Origin: Dorea phocaeensis
GTDB taxonomy: Bacteria > Bacillota > Clostridia > Lachnospirales > Lachnospiraceae
Reading direction: 5' to 3'
DNA length: 60,643 nt
Assembly (NCBI RefSeq): GCF_900240315.1
Contig: NZ_OEPZ01000006.1
Coordinates: 1 to 60,643, forward strand
The position numbers and the translations under genes are program-made. Below, piece by piece: positions 17,726-25,612 of this stretch (positions within the stretch are counted from its first letter, which is position 1; each line of letters opens with the position of its first letter). The notes under the pieces were generated by a model. It did no database searches. It worked only from the letters and a program-made list of their open reading frames with translations, and was not told the origin of the DNA.

Positions 17726-19097
17726 CTTCTTTTCCTCCGTAAAATGTAATTTCTAAAATATTTTTTGTGTGTTCTGTAATCTGATAATCCTGACTCTGCC
17801 GGTATCCTACCACCCACATAATCTTAGAGCCGTCCGCCACAAGCCAGACCCGATCCCTCTCTTCTTTGGGAATCTTCTCATTGATAAAATACTGTTTCAG
17901 CTTCTGCCTTCCTCCCATGCGATTCACCGCCAGGGAATCTCCCGGCTTCCTGCGCCTTATTTTTACAGTATTTTTTATTATATCATAATCGAACCATTTC
18001 GTGTACTCTTTTTCAGGAAATCTTGTCATATCCGGCGTTCTTTCAAAAACTCGCATAGATACTCTCTTTGCCATCAAAGATTCCGGCATTTCCTCATACA
18101 CATCAAGCTGTGCTTCTTCGCCCTGTATTTTTTTGCCCCATTTTTCCACTCGAATTCCTTCGTAGCACCGAATCGCTTCCAACTGATACGGAAGCAAAAC
18201 CCTTCTTCCTACCTGTTTCTCCATCAATTCCTGTACCATTTCCACATGAACCACTTCTATATCTCTGCTCTTTCCCGCCATCCGGCAAAGCACTTGATAT
18301 ACCACCCTCGACTTCAGCGCCTCAGGAACACATTCGTAAATGGATTTGTGCAGGCAGCCTTCCTGGAAACAATTTTCTAAATGTTTTTCCGTCTCTGCCT
18401 CAAGATATTCCTCTGCAGCACGAAACTGTTCCATTGCCTTTGCCATGTGCTCCACCGTCTGCCGATTAACCGCATGTTCCAAGTACGGAATTACATGGCT
18501 TCTGATCCGGTTTCTGGTATAGGTGTCCTCCTTATTTGTTTCATCCGTACAATAAGATATTCCCCGTTTTTCCAAATATGATTCAATCTCCAGCCGACTA
18601 ACCGCAAGAAGTGGACGAATCCACACTCCTTCAGCCGGAGCAATCCCTCCTGCCCCCTTTAGTCCGCACCCCCTGCAAAGGTTCCAAAGCAGTGTCTCTG
18701 CATTGTCATTTTTGTGGTGAGCAAGTGCAATCTTACTTCCTTCTCTCTCCTTTAAAAGTTCCGTGAACACCTGGCGGCGCACCTCTCTGCCTGCCTCCTC
18801 TTCCCCAACGCCCCGCTCCAGCGCATAAGCTCGAATGTCTGCCCGGTGAACATGAAGCACTACGTTCTGCTGCCGGCACAGATTGCGCACATAGGCTTCA
18901 TCCTCATCTGCTGATTCCCCTCTTAATCCATGATGAACATGAACCGCCTCAAGCTCAATTCCAAGTTCAGCGCGTAAGTTTAACAGCACGAAAAGAAGGC
19001 ACACCGAATCTGCACCTCCTGACAAGCCCACCAGCACCTTATCGCCCCGGTCAATCATATGATATTTTTCTATATATGCTTTTATCTGCTGTTCCAT
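17709..19097 (-). CDS. tilS: tRNA(Ile)-lysidine synthetase
   Basis: 462 residues. The N-terminal PP-loop SGGADSVCLL (about 26-35) binds ATP; HHGLRGESADEDEAYV and ALAHHKNDNAETLL follow. The C-terminal region (about 370-450, WFDYDIIKNTVKIRRRKPGD, IPKEERDRVWLV) is the tRNA-binding TilS_C domain. The enzyme converts the wobble cytidine of tRNA-Ile(CAU) to lysidine, essential for AUA decoding. Confidence 0.94.
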   Translation of the reverse strand: MEQQIKAYIEKYHMIDRGDKVLVGLSGGADSVCLLFVLLNLRAELGIELEAVHVHHGLRGESADEDEAYVRNLCRQQNVVLHVHRADIRAYALERGVGEEEAGREVRRQVFTELLKEREGSKIALAHHKNDNAETLLWNLCRGCGLKGAGGIAPAEGVWIRPLLAVSRLEIESYLEKRGISYCTDETNKEDTYTRNRIRSHVIPYLEHAVNRQTVEHMAKAMEQFRAAEEYLEAETEKHLENCFQEGCLHKSIYECVPEALKSRVVYQVLCRMAGKSRDIEVVHVEMVQELMEKQVGRRVLLPYQLEAIRCYEGIRVEKWGKKIQGEEAQLDVYEEMPESLMAKRVSMRVFERTPDMTRFPEKEYTKWFDYDIIKNTVKIRRRKPGDSLAVNRMGGRQKLKQYFINEKIPKEERDRVWLVADGSKIMWVVGYRQSQDYQITEHTKNILEITFYGGKEDGRER

Positions 19098-19133
19098 CTT
19101 CCGACTCTTTTTGCCTTTCTCTTCCTCTCTATT

Positions 19134-19184
19134 CTCTCTGAACTCCTTCTGAGCTCTCTGAACTCCTTCTGAGCTCTCTGAACT
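19134..19184. repeat. 20-bp tandem repeat, about 2.5 units
   Basis: The unit CTCTCTGAACTCCTTCTGAG occurs at 19134-19153 and 19154-19173, with a partial third copy to 19184, in the 153-nt interval between spoIIE and tilS. It contains the short inverted repeat CTCAGAAGGAG/CTCTCTGAG-like pairing. I see no function; replication slippage is sufficient to explain it. Confidence 0.7.
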
Positions 19185-19250
19185 TGGTACTTCTTCAGAT
19201 TCTGCTTTACTAATTTATAACTATATAGAAATTCAGACAAAAAAGCAAGT

Positions 19251-20660
19251 TTACAGGTTCCAGATTCCCACTGCGATCACCGTCATATCATCCGAAGGCA
19301 CCTCTCCCGACACTTCCAGAACCCGCCCCAAAATATGATGTGCAAATTCTTTTGGATTCACCATACCGGCTTCCCAAATAAACTGCTTCATTAATTCTTC
19401 CTGTTCTCCTACCGGAAGTGCATCCATCACACCGTCCGTCACCATAATCACAAAATCTCCCGATTCCAGCTTAAGTGTCTGACTGTCAATTTCCAATTCC
19501 TGTAAAACGCCGATCGGGAGCGTTGATGAGGTAATCTTCTCCACCCCTTCTGCCCGCTTTACAAAAGTAACCGATGCACCGGCTTTCACAAATTCACAGG
19601 TTCCCGTATAAAGATCAAACATACTAACGTCAATCGTTGAGAACCGAACTTCCTCCCTCCCAATGGCAAGCGCTGTATTCATCATCTGAATCGCTGTTTT
19701 TACCGGAAAGCCCGCTTCTAAAAGTTCCTCCAGCATCTCCACAACCATTTTACTCTCCTGAAGCGCTGCTTCCCCAGAACCCATGCCATCCGAGAGCGCA
19801 ATCCCTTTCTTCCCGCCTGGCAGATCGGTCATCAAAAAAGTATCTCCCGAAATTTTATCGCACCCCTTCCCAATCTTCGCCACTCCTTGAAGCGTATGAA
19901 ACCTTGCACTCTCCACACAGGCGATACTGCAGTATTCTTCCCCCACTACCGGACGCTCCCCCTGCTCCGGAACCATGGTTCGTCCTACGCATCTCCCTAC
20001 AAGAGCCGCCATTTCTTTGGTTGCAATCAATTGGCCTTTCCCTGCCTTTACCGTTAAGTGAATCTCATATTTCCCCTGGGACGTCATATAAAACACCACC
20101 GACAGCATCCGCACGCCGGACTTTCGCAGCTGACTCTTGATCCGCTTTTCCAGATGATCATCTGTAAATATTCCCGCATCCAGTTCTCTCGTTGCCCCTT
20201 TTATCATCCCTGCCAGACTCATAAGCTGCCCTGCATATCCTTCCCTGTTGCGGACGATTTTCTGGTTCCACATCAGTACCTGCTTACCGCCCTCGAATAC
20301 TTCCAGTGCCTCTCGAAGAAATCTTGGCGCCAGCAGACATTGACGTTTCAGTTTCCGCTTCAATTCCACATTCAATTCCGCCCCGTATTCTTCTACCTTG
20401 CACAAGATCTCATAAAAAATCTGATAGGTATCGATCTTTTTCTCTCCCAAACACTCTTCCCGCCGCTCACACTCACAGCCTCTGCACACCCGATCTGTTG
20501 TCCGCTGAAACATTTCTTCGATCTCCTCTTTTGAAAATGTCCCTCGATACGGCTCCAGCTGTACAAAGGTGTTCGACAAATGTACCAATGAATCCGCAAA
20601 CTTGTCCATCTGAATGACATATGGATTCAAAAACGTCTCTTTTTCTTTTACTGCTTCCAT
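19251..20660 (-). CDS. spoIIE: SpoIIE-type serine phosphatase without the membrane domain
   Basis: 469 residues from the ATG at 20660, chosen because GGGG lies 6 nt upstream and a terminator (20711-20742) would interrupt any longer version. Residues about 50-75 hold a cysteine cluster (RVCRGCECERREECLG) as in region II of SpoIIE. The PP2C-type phosphatase domain covers about 250-469: IALSDGMGSGEAA, ATL-like STIDVSMFDLYTG, VTDGVMDAL and SDDMTVIAV, the last three with metal-binding aspartates. SpoIIE dephosphorylates the anti-anti-sigma factor SpoIIAA to start sigma-F in the forespore. The usual N-terminal domain of about ten membrane helices is absent. Confidence 0.82.
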   Translation of the reverse strand: MEAVKEKETFLNPYVIQMDKFADSLVHLSNTFVQLEPYRGTFSKEEIEEMFQRTTDRVCRGCECERREECLGEKKIDTYQIFYEILCKVEEYGAELNVELKRKLKRQCLLAPRFLREALEVFEGGKQVLMWNQKIVRNREGYAGQLMSLAGMIKGATRELDAGIFTDDHLEKRIKSQLRKSGVRMLSVVFYMTSQGKYEIHLTVKAGKGQLIATKEMAALVGRCVGRTMVPEQGERPVVGEEYCSIACVESARFHTLQGVAKIGKGCDKISGDTFLMTDLPGGKKGIALSDGMGSGEAALQESKMVVEMLEELLEAGFPVKTAIQMMNTALAIGREEVRFSTIDVSMFDLYTGTCEFVKAGASVTFVKRAEGVEKITSSTLPIGVLQELEIDSQTLKLESGDFVIMVTDGVMDALPVGEQEELMKQFIWEAGMVNPKEFAHHILGRVLEVSGEVPSDDMTVIAVGIWNL

Positions 20661-20710
20661 TCTTTTCCCCTTTTCCTGCGGTTTCTTTGACAAATTTTGC
20701 CCAGACATTG

Positions 20711-20742
20711 AAAAAAGCTTTAGGAATCTCTTCCTAAAGCTT
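20711..20742 (-). terminator. Terminator after the DivIC-like gene
   Basis: AAGCTTTAGGAA (20715-20726) and its complement TTCCTAAAGCTT (20731-20742) make a perfect 12-bp stem with a 4-nt loop; on the minus strand it is followed by TTTTTTC. It separates the DivIC-like gene from spoIIE. Confidence 0.88.
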
Positions 20743-20754
20743 ATCATCTGTTCT

Positions 20755-21087
20755 TTATTCCGCCTTAAATATAATCTCATTTTCATGTACAAGACCTAGC
20801 TTCTCCTTCGCCACATCCTCTACATATTCATCTGTACCTACATATTCTTCCAGCTCTTCAATCTCTTTCGCACGTGCTTTTTCGTCCTCAATCTTCTCTT
20901 TCAGTTCCTCTTCCTGTGCCCGATAATCCCGGTCTTTGGCTTTCAGCGATACGCTATTAACCGACACTACCGCCATAAGAAGAAGGATAACTGCGCTGAT
21001 TCCGAGAACACTTCTCCGATGGCGCTGCATGCGCTTCCTCTGCCGCTGCATACGGCTTTTCTGCTTCATTTTATTCATTATACTCAC
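20755..21087 (-). CDS. Septum formation initiator (FtsB/DivIC family)
   Basis: 110 residues. A very basic cytoplasmic N-terminus (MKQKSRMQRQRKRMQRHRR) precedes a single membrane segment (about 27-46) and a coiled coil rich in E, K and R (about 48-80), then the family C-terminus YVEDVAKEKLGLVHENEIIF. DivIC/FtsB pairs with FtsL in the divisome. A second ATG three codons in (MNKMKQ) is an equally possible start. The location next to yabQ and spoIIE matches DivIC in Firmicutes. Confidence 0.85.
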   Translation of the reverse strand: MSIMNKMKQKSRMQRQRKRMQRHRRSVLGISAVILLLMAVVSVNSVSLKAKDRDYRAQEEELKEKIEDEKARAKEIEELEEYVGTDEYVEDVAKEKLGLVHENEIIFKAE

Positions 21088-21138
21088 CCTTACGCCGGCA
21101 CCCCTGCCGACTTTTATTATCCCTTATTGTTTTTTATC

Positions 21139-21492
21139 TTATCTTTTTTTCCTCCCTGAATCAAGTCTTTTGGAGCAAATCCGTTCCCGATAAGTGTAGA
21201 TTTTTTTATACAGTTTTTCTTCCTGTTTCAAAAACCCCGTCATAAAAAGCGCCCCAACTACAACACCTAGTATAAAATGCCATCGAACGCTACCATCACT
21301 GGTATGGTAAATTTGCACAAACACATAAACAGCCGTCCCCATCCAGAAAATCAGGTCCTCAATTCCTATCACTGTCAGATTATGACGTACAATCTGACGG
21401 AAACAGGAAATGCATCGGTATACCAAACGGATGATTCCCCCTGAAAGCACTGCCGCCAAAAACACCATAAATTCTTCTCGGATCCCTGTCAT
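21139..21492 (-). CDS. yabQ: Spore cortex biosynthesis protein YabQ
   Basis: 117 residues from the ATG at 21492. The frame is open further upstream but would run into yabP; the chosen ATG lies 5 nt after the yabP stop. Several hydrophobic segments (EEFMVFLAAVLSGGIIRLVY; IEDLIFWMGTAVYVFVQIY; HFILGVVVGALFMTGF) give a multi-pass membrane protein. In B. subtilis YabQ is needed for cortex formation and lies in the mother-cell/forespore membranes. It is co-transcribed with yabP. Confidence 0.82.
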   Translation of the reverse strand: MTGIREEFMVFLAAVLSGGIIRLVYRCISCFRQIVRHNLTVIGIEDLIFWMGTAVYVFVQIYHTSDGSVRWHFILGVVVGALFMTGFLKQEEKLYKKIYTYRERICSKRLDSGRKKR

Positions 21493-21496
21493 TCCA

Positions 21497-21790
21497 TTAC
21501 CTGAACAATTTAGAAAACAGATTTTCCGACTGCTTTCCAACCGCCTTCATATCTGAATACGCCACACTGTCAATATTTCCCGACAGATCGACTTCCCCTT
21601 TTTCCAGACTTAACCGATTCACGTGAAGATCGGACCCTTTCACCATGAGCATTCCTTGCTCTGTCTCCAGCAGGATCTCATTTAAGTCAAAAGACAACAC
21701 ATCATTCACTCCGGTTACCAGACTGGTTTTCCGATTATTAATGACCAGTTTATGATTTTTTGATACTGTTCTTTCTTCCATATCTGCCAC
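21497..21790 (-). CDS. yabP: Sporulation protein YabP
   Basis: 97 residues. The pattern HKLVINNRKTSLVTGVNDVLSF broken across residues 13-34 and the GMLMVKGSDLHVNRLSLEKGEVDLSG stretch (about 46-71) are typical of the YabP/YqfC beta-rich family. It is a sporulation protein, expressed in the mother cell in B. subtilis, and precedes yabQ by 4 nt. Confidence 0.85.
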   Translation of the reverse strand: MADMEERTVSKNHKLVINNRKTSLVTGVNDVLSFDLNEILLETEQGMLMVKGSDLHVNRLSLEKGEVDLSGNIDSVAYSDMKAVGKQSENLFSKLFR

Positions 21791-21832
21791 ACAACCTTTC
21801 TTCCTAATCCTATGAAAGGTTGTTCGCGAATA

Positions 21833-22072
21833 TTACAAATATTTGAACAATTCTTTTGCCTCTTCCTTTTTGGTTGTATCCTGAATATCCAGCACCTCCA
21901 CTTTCACGGTGCGGGTACCAAACTGAATTTCTATGACGTCTCCCGGTTTTACCTTCACGGATGCCTTGGCAACCGTTCCGTTAACCTGTACTCTTCCTGC
22001 GTCGCAGGCTTCATTTGCCACTGTCCTTCTTTTAATCAGACGGGACACTTTCAAAAATTTATCCAATCTCAT
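21833..22072 (-). CDS. rqcP: S4-domain RNA-binding protein (RqcP/YabO)
   Basis: 79 residues, one S4 domain: MRLDKFLKVSRLIKRRT, ANEACDAGRVQVNG and VKPGDVIEIQFG. Family knowledge: RqcP stabilises P-site tRNA on stalled 50S subunits and works with RqcH in alanine tailing during ribosome quality control. It sits between HU and yabP, the conserved location. Confidence 0.88.
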   Translation of the reverse strand: MRLDKFLKVSRLIKRRTVANEACDAGRVQVNGTVAKASVKVKPGDVIEIQFGTRTVKVEVLDIQDTTKKEEAKELFKYL

Positions 22073-22104
22073 CTCTGAAATCCTCCTGTTTTCAATAATA
22101 AAAG

Positions 22105-22126
22105 TAGGGAGCCAAAAAGCTCCCTA
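22105..22126 (-). terminator. Terminator after HU
   Basis: TAGGGAGC (22105-22112) pairs with GCTCCCTA (22119-22126); on the minus strand the stem is followed by CTTTTATTATT. It lies 39 nt after the HU stop and would attenuate read-through into the rqcP operon. Confidence 0.75.
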
Positions 22127-22164
22127 TCCTTACACGAACCTTACTATTCTATTCGCATCCACAA

Positions 22165-22440
22165 TTATGCATTTACCGCATCTTTTAAAGCTTTTCCTGC
22201 TTTGAACTTTGGTGCACTGCAAGCTTCGATCTTCATAGTCTTTCCTGTCTGAGGATTTCTTCCCTCTCTTGCAGCTCTCTTGCTTACTTCAAAAGTTCCA
22301 AAGCCTACTAACTGTACTTTATGATCTTTCTTTAATTCATCTGTTACTACGTCAACAAATGCTTTTAAAGCCTTCTCAGCGTCCTTCTTAGATAATTCTG
22401 CCTGGTCAGCAATTGCTGCGATTAATTCTGTCTTGTTCAT
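22165..22440 (-). CDS. hup: DNA-binding protein HU
   Basis: 91 residues starting at MNKTELIAAIADQ; AGGAGG lies 9 nt upstream, so an ATG nine codons earlier is not used. The HU signature VGFGTFEVSKRAAREGRNPQTG forms residues about 46-67, with the DNA-intercalating arm around NPQTG. It bends and compacts DNA. It has its own promoter and terminator. Confidence 0.97.
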   Translation of the reverse strand: MNKTELIAAIADQAELSKKDAEKALKAFVDVVTDELKKDHKVQLVGFGTFEVSKRAAREGRNPQTGKTMKIEACSAPKFKAGKALKDAVNA

Positions 22441-22547
22441 GGATTTTTCCTCCTCTTGTCTTCGCATAGAATCCTGTATTTATTCTACTCTCTTCTATTA
22501 TCCTTGACATCTTGCATCAGTCCCCTCTGCAAATGCCTTTAGTTACT

Positions 22548-22576
22548 GTTATACCGTTTTTCCCTATGTTTGTCAA
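22548..22576 (-). promoter_or_regulatory. Promoter of the HU gene
   Basis: Minus strand: consensus -35 TTGACA (22571-22576), 17-nt spacer, -10 TATAAC (22548-22553). The predicted leader is about 100 nt. The near-consensus quality fits an abundant protein. Confidence 0.78.
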
Positions 22577-22656
22577 GGTAATTTTCCCGGTTTTCGCCGT
22601 ATTTACGGGCTTTTTCCGCATTTTTGCATACGGCTGAAACCTTATTTTCCATTTCT

Positions 22657-24390
22657 TTACATCATAACATCAATCATTTCCAGAACTTCTTTTCCAAGTG
22701 CTTCTGATTTTGCATCTGCGTCTGCAAGAGATTCTCCTTTTACTCCATAATAGAATTTCACTTTCGGCTCTGTTCCTGATGGTCTTACACACAGCCACGC
22801 ATCATCCGTCAGATCATAATACAGTACATTGGAAGATGGAAGGCCTGTCCCTGTCACTTCTCCCGTCTCAATATCTTTGATCGTATCTGCCTGGTAATCT
22901 CTTGCTTTGAGTACCTTATATCCGCCTACTTCTGCCGGCGGATTCTTACGCAGAGTCTCCAGGATCTCCTGAATCTTCTGCAAGCCTTCAATTCCTTTTA
23001 ACGTAATCGCCTGAATACCATCTTTGTAATAGCCAAAACGTTCATATAAATCAACCATAGCATCCCACAGAGTCTTGCCCTGTGTCTTATAGTAAGCAGC
23101 CGCTTCACAAAGCGCCATCGTTGCTACAATCGCATCTTTATCTCTTGCATGGGTTCCAATCAGACATCCATAGCTTTCCTCAAATCCGAAAAGATATGTA
23201 CCATTTCCTGTCGTTTCAAATCCCAAAATCTGCTGTCCGATAAACTTAAATCCTGTCAGCACCTCGATCAGCCCAACTCCGTAACCTTTTGCGATCGCAT
23301 CTGCAAGGTTGGAGGTTACAATCGTCTTAATCAGATATCCGTCATCAGGAAGTCCCTTTAATGCTTTTCTCTGACCGATCTCATAATCTGCAAGAAGACA
23401 TCCGGACATATTACCTGTCAACTCACGGTATTCGCCGGACGCATTATCTTTCACATAAACACCAAGGCGGTCTGCATCCGGATCCGTAGCCAGCACAAGA
23501 TCTGCATCCACTTCTTCTGCCAGTTTCAGACCCAGCTCAAACGCTTCTTTCGCCTCTGGATTCGGATAGGAAACGGTCGGGAATTCTCCGTCTGGGAGTT
23601 CCTGTTCTTTGACCACGTATACATTTTCAAAACCAAGCTCTTTCAGAATTCGTCTTGCCGGAATATTTCCGGTTCCATGAAGCGGACTGTAAACGATCTT
23701 TAAGTCTTTTCCAACTGCGTCAATGGCATCCTGATGAATCACCTGCTTTTTCAATTCTGCAATATATCCATCATCCACATCTTCGCCAATTACTTCATAA
23801 AGACCTTTGTCTTTTGCTTCCTCAAGCCCCATGGTTTTTACAGTACTGTAATCTGTCACAGCCTTTACTTCATCCATAATTCCTTTATCATGGGGCGGCG
23901 TAATCTGCGCTCCATCTTCCCAGTAAACCTTGTAACCATTATACTCCGGCGGATTGTGACTTGCTGTAATATTAATACCTGCGATACAGCCCAGTCTGCG
24001 CACTGCATAAGATAACTCCGGTGTTGGACGCAGGGACTCAAATACATATGCTTTGATTCCATTTGCAGCCAAACAAAGCGCTGCTTCATCTGCGAACTCC
24101 GGAGACATCCGGCGAGAATCATACGCAATGGCAACACCTTTTGCCTGTTCCTCTTTCTTTATAATATAGTTTGCAAGCCCCTGAGTTGCCTTTCTGACGG
24201 TATAGAGATTCATGCGGTTCGTACCAGCTCCGATGATTCCTCTAAGTCCTGCCGTTCCAAACTCAAGATCTTTGTAAAAACGCTCTTTGATTTCCTTATC
24301 ATCTTCTGCAATCCCCTGCAGTTCCTTCTTTATAGCCTCATCAAAATATGGGTTATTCAACCATTCTTCATATCTTTCACGATATTCCAT
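22657..24390 (-). CDS. pgcA: Phospho-sugar mutase (phosphoglucomutase/phosphomannomutase)
   Basis: 577 residues from ATG 24390, preceded by AGGAGGTG at 6 nt; the open frame upstream of this lacks support. EFGTAGLRGIIG (about 43-54) and the active-site loop NITASHNPPEYNGYK with phosphoserine S144 define the alpha-D-phosphohexomutase family; ATDPDADRLG binds the metal, GFEESYG and the C-terminal RPSGTEPKVKFYY bind the sugar phosphate. It interconverts glucose-1-phosphate and glucose-6-phosphate, feeding glycogen and wall glucans; the length matches PgcA of Bacillus. Glycogen genes glgC/glgD lie 8 kb away. Confidence 0.93.
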   Translation of the reverse strand: MEYRERYEEWLNNPYFDEAIKKELQGIAEDDKEIKERFYKDLEFGTAGLRGIIGAGTNRMNLYTVRKATQGLANYIIKKEEQAKGVAIAYDSRRMSPEFADEAALCLAANGIKAYVFESLRPTPELSYAVRRLGCIAGINITASHNPPEYNGYKVYWEDGAQITPPHDKGIMDEVKAVTDYSTVKTMGLEEAKDKGLYEVIGEDVDDGYIAELKKQVIHQDAIDAVGKDLKIVYSPLHGTGNIPARRILKELGFENVYVVKEQELPDGEFPTVSYPNPEAKEAFELGLKLAEEVDADLVLATDPDADRLGVYVKDNASGEYRELTGNMSGCLLADYEIGQRKALKGLPDDGYLIKTIVTSNLADAIAKGYGVGLIEVLTGFKFIGQQILGFETTGNGTYLFGFEESYGCLIGTHARDKDAIVATMALCEAAAYYKTQGKTLWDAMVDLYERFGYYKDGIQAITLKGIEGLQKIQEILETLRKNPPAEVGGYKVLKARDYQADTIKDIETGEVTGTGLPSSNVLYYDLTDDAWLCVRPSGTEPKVKFYYGVKGESLADADAKSEALGKEVLEMIDVMM

Positions 24391-24434
24391 AATTGCACCT
24401 CCTGTCATTAATATCATTATTATACAACAGGATG

Positions 24435-25448
24435 CTACAAATGAAAAGAAAATATCTCCTCTAAAAACCGGCGTTTTTCTTCCGTCTGCCGAATTGCCGT
24501 GGAAAGCTTTTCGATATTTTTCACCGAAACCCATGCTTTGTTGGAATGATAATAGGAATTGGCGATCTTCCAGATTTTCTCCGGATAGGACAAACGATTT
24601 CTCAAGTATTCCATCTCCACATCCGATATTGGGCGGACGGCTGAATAGGCATTGATCATATTATCACCAAGCCTGGTTTTCCAGCCGGTCTTTTCCATTA
24701 CTTTTCTCAGAAAATAATACAAGTCTTCTACCTGTACATCATACTTGAATTTTTCAAAGTTGGTCACTGCAATCTCCGGCATTTCCACCCGCGCAGGGCG
24801 CGCTGTCGGAAGCATCAGAATATTGTGGTAATTGTATTCTCCATGAACGAGGCAGTGCCCTTCCACACTTTCTTTATAAAGTGTATCATAGCCTGACTGT
24901 TCCAATTCCTGAAGCGAAGCGGATGCCCACTGATACATTTGATCAAAACATTTTAAAAAGGCAATTTCAAATTCTCCTTTGGGCGAAAGCTTTCTCATAT
25001 ATTTCCGCACCTTTCTCAATTCCCGATTGTGACGTGCGTACTCTTCCTTCAAATCAGTCCCTGTCCCCGCCGGAAGTTCCAGCTGATGCTGCATCAGTAA
25101 ATGTAATTTTGCAAGGCTGGCTGTTGCCTCCAGAAGTTCCGCCGGTCGGTGCAGATCACATTCCCGTCCGGGGAACCAGCGCTTCAGTATGTATCTTCCT
25201 TCCCCCTCTAATGCGGACACACTGTCCCCCTCTTGATTCAAAATGATTTCATCCGTATTCTCTACTCCTTGCTGCCGGAGGTAATCGTGCAGCTCCCACA
25301 CAACCGGTATTCGCTTCTCCTGCCCGGTGACGTCTTTTAGCAGAAGAAGTCCCTGGTCCGTATCACATAGCACGGCGCCCCTGGTTTTCCGCGTACTGAT
25401 CACTTTTATATTGTACTGTTCTAATACTTTCAACTCATATTCCTGCAT
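24435..25448 (-). CDS. CotS-family spore coat protein (kinase-like)
   Basis: 337 residues from the second ATG (25448), which is better spaced from GGGG than the one two codons upstream. The fold is that of APH/CotS-like kinases: ILKRWFPG and a helical lobe, then HGEYNYHNIL in place of the catalytic HGD-x4-N loop and VTNFEKFKYD in place of the DFG-like metal site. Both catalytic aspartates are substituted (Glu and Asn), so activity is doubtful. CotS-type proteins are coat components in Bacillus; clostridial relatives occur near wall-sugar and spore genes. Confidence 0.72.
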   Translation of the reverse strand: MQEYELKVLEQYNIKVISTRKTRGAVLCDTDQGLLLLKDVTGQEKRIPVVWELHDYLRQQGVENTDEIILNQEGDSVSALEGEGRYILKRWFPGRECDLHRPAELLEATASLAKLHLLMQHQLELPAGTGTDLKEEYARHNRELRKVRKYMRKLSPKGEFEIAFLKCFDQMYQWASASLQELEQSGYDTLYKESVEGHCLVHGEYNYHNILMLPTARPARVEMPEIAVTNFEKFKYDVQVEDLYYFLRKVMEKTGWKTRLGDNMINAYSAVRPISDVEMEYLRNRLSYPEKIWKIANSYYHSNKAWVSVKNIEKLSTAIRQTEEKRRFLEEIFSFHL

Positions 25449-25502
25449 ATCCATCCCCTACATTTTCCGTTATTCTCTCTAACGTATGTCCGATGGGGAG
25501 AA

Positions 25503-25566
25503 AATATGAATGGGGACGGAGGTTTTTGAAAAAACCTCCGTCCCCATTCATATTTTTCCCTGTCCC
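25503..25566 (-). repeat. REP-like element, class A
   Basis: Minus-strand orientation: CCCTGTCCC at 25558-25566, then a hairpin in which GGGGACGGAGGTTTTT pairs with AAAAACCTCCGTCCCC. The pairing continues outward through AATATGAAT (25503-25511) and ATTCATATT (25546-25554). A further CCCCCGTCCC follows at 25578. It lies between the cca gene and the CotS-type gene. Confidence 0.85.
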
Positions 25567-25612
25567 AAATTGACTTTCCCCCGTCCCAATTTGTCTTTCA
25601 CGTTCTAACGAA

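Noticed and set aside
19134-19184. 20-bp direct repeats as a possible CRISPR remnant
   Set aside because: The units are adjacent with no spacers, only about 2.5 copies, and no cas genes lie near. Simple tandem duplication explains them.
20661-20792. Longer spoIIE frame reaching 20792
   Set aside because: It would run through a perfect terminator hairpin and has no ribosome site; the added residues are not hydrophobic, so they do not restore the missing membrane domain.
24391-24534. Longer phosphoglucomutase start
   Set aside because: The added residues are unlike the family and overlap the end of the CotS-type gene; AGGAGGTG directly precedes the inner ATG.
25578-25587. CCCCCGTCCC as a further REP-like copy
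   Set aside because: Only half of one arm is present, with no hairpin; at most a decayed remnant of the neighbouring element.
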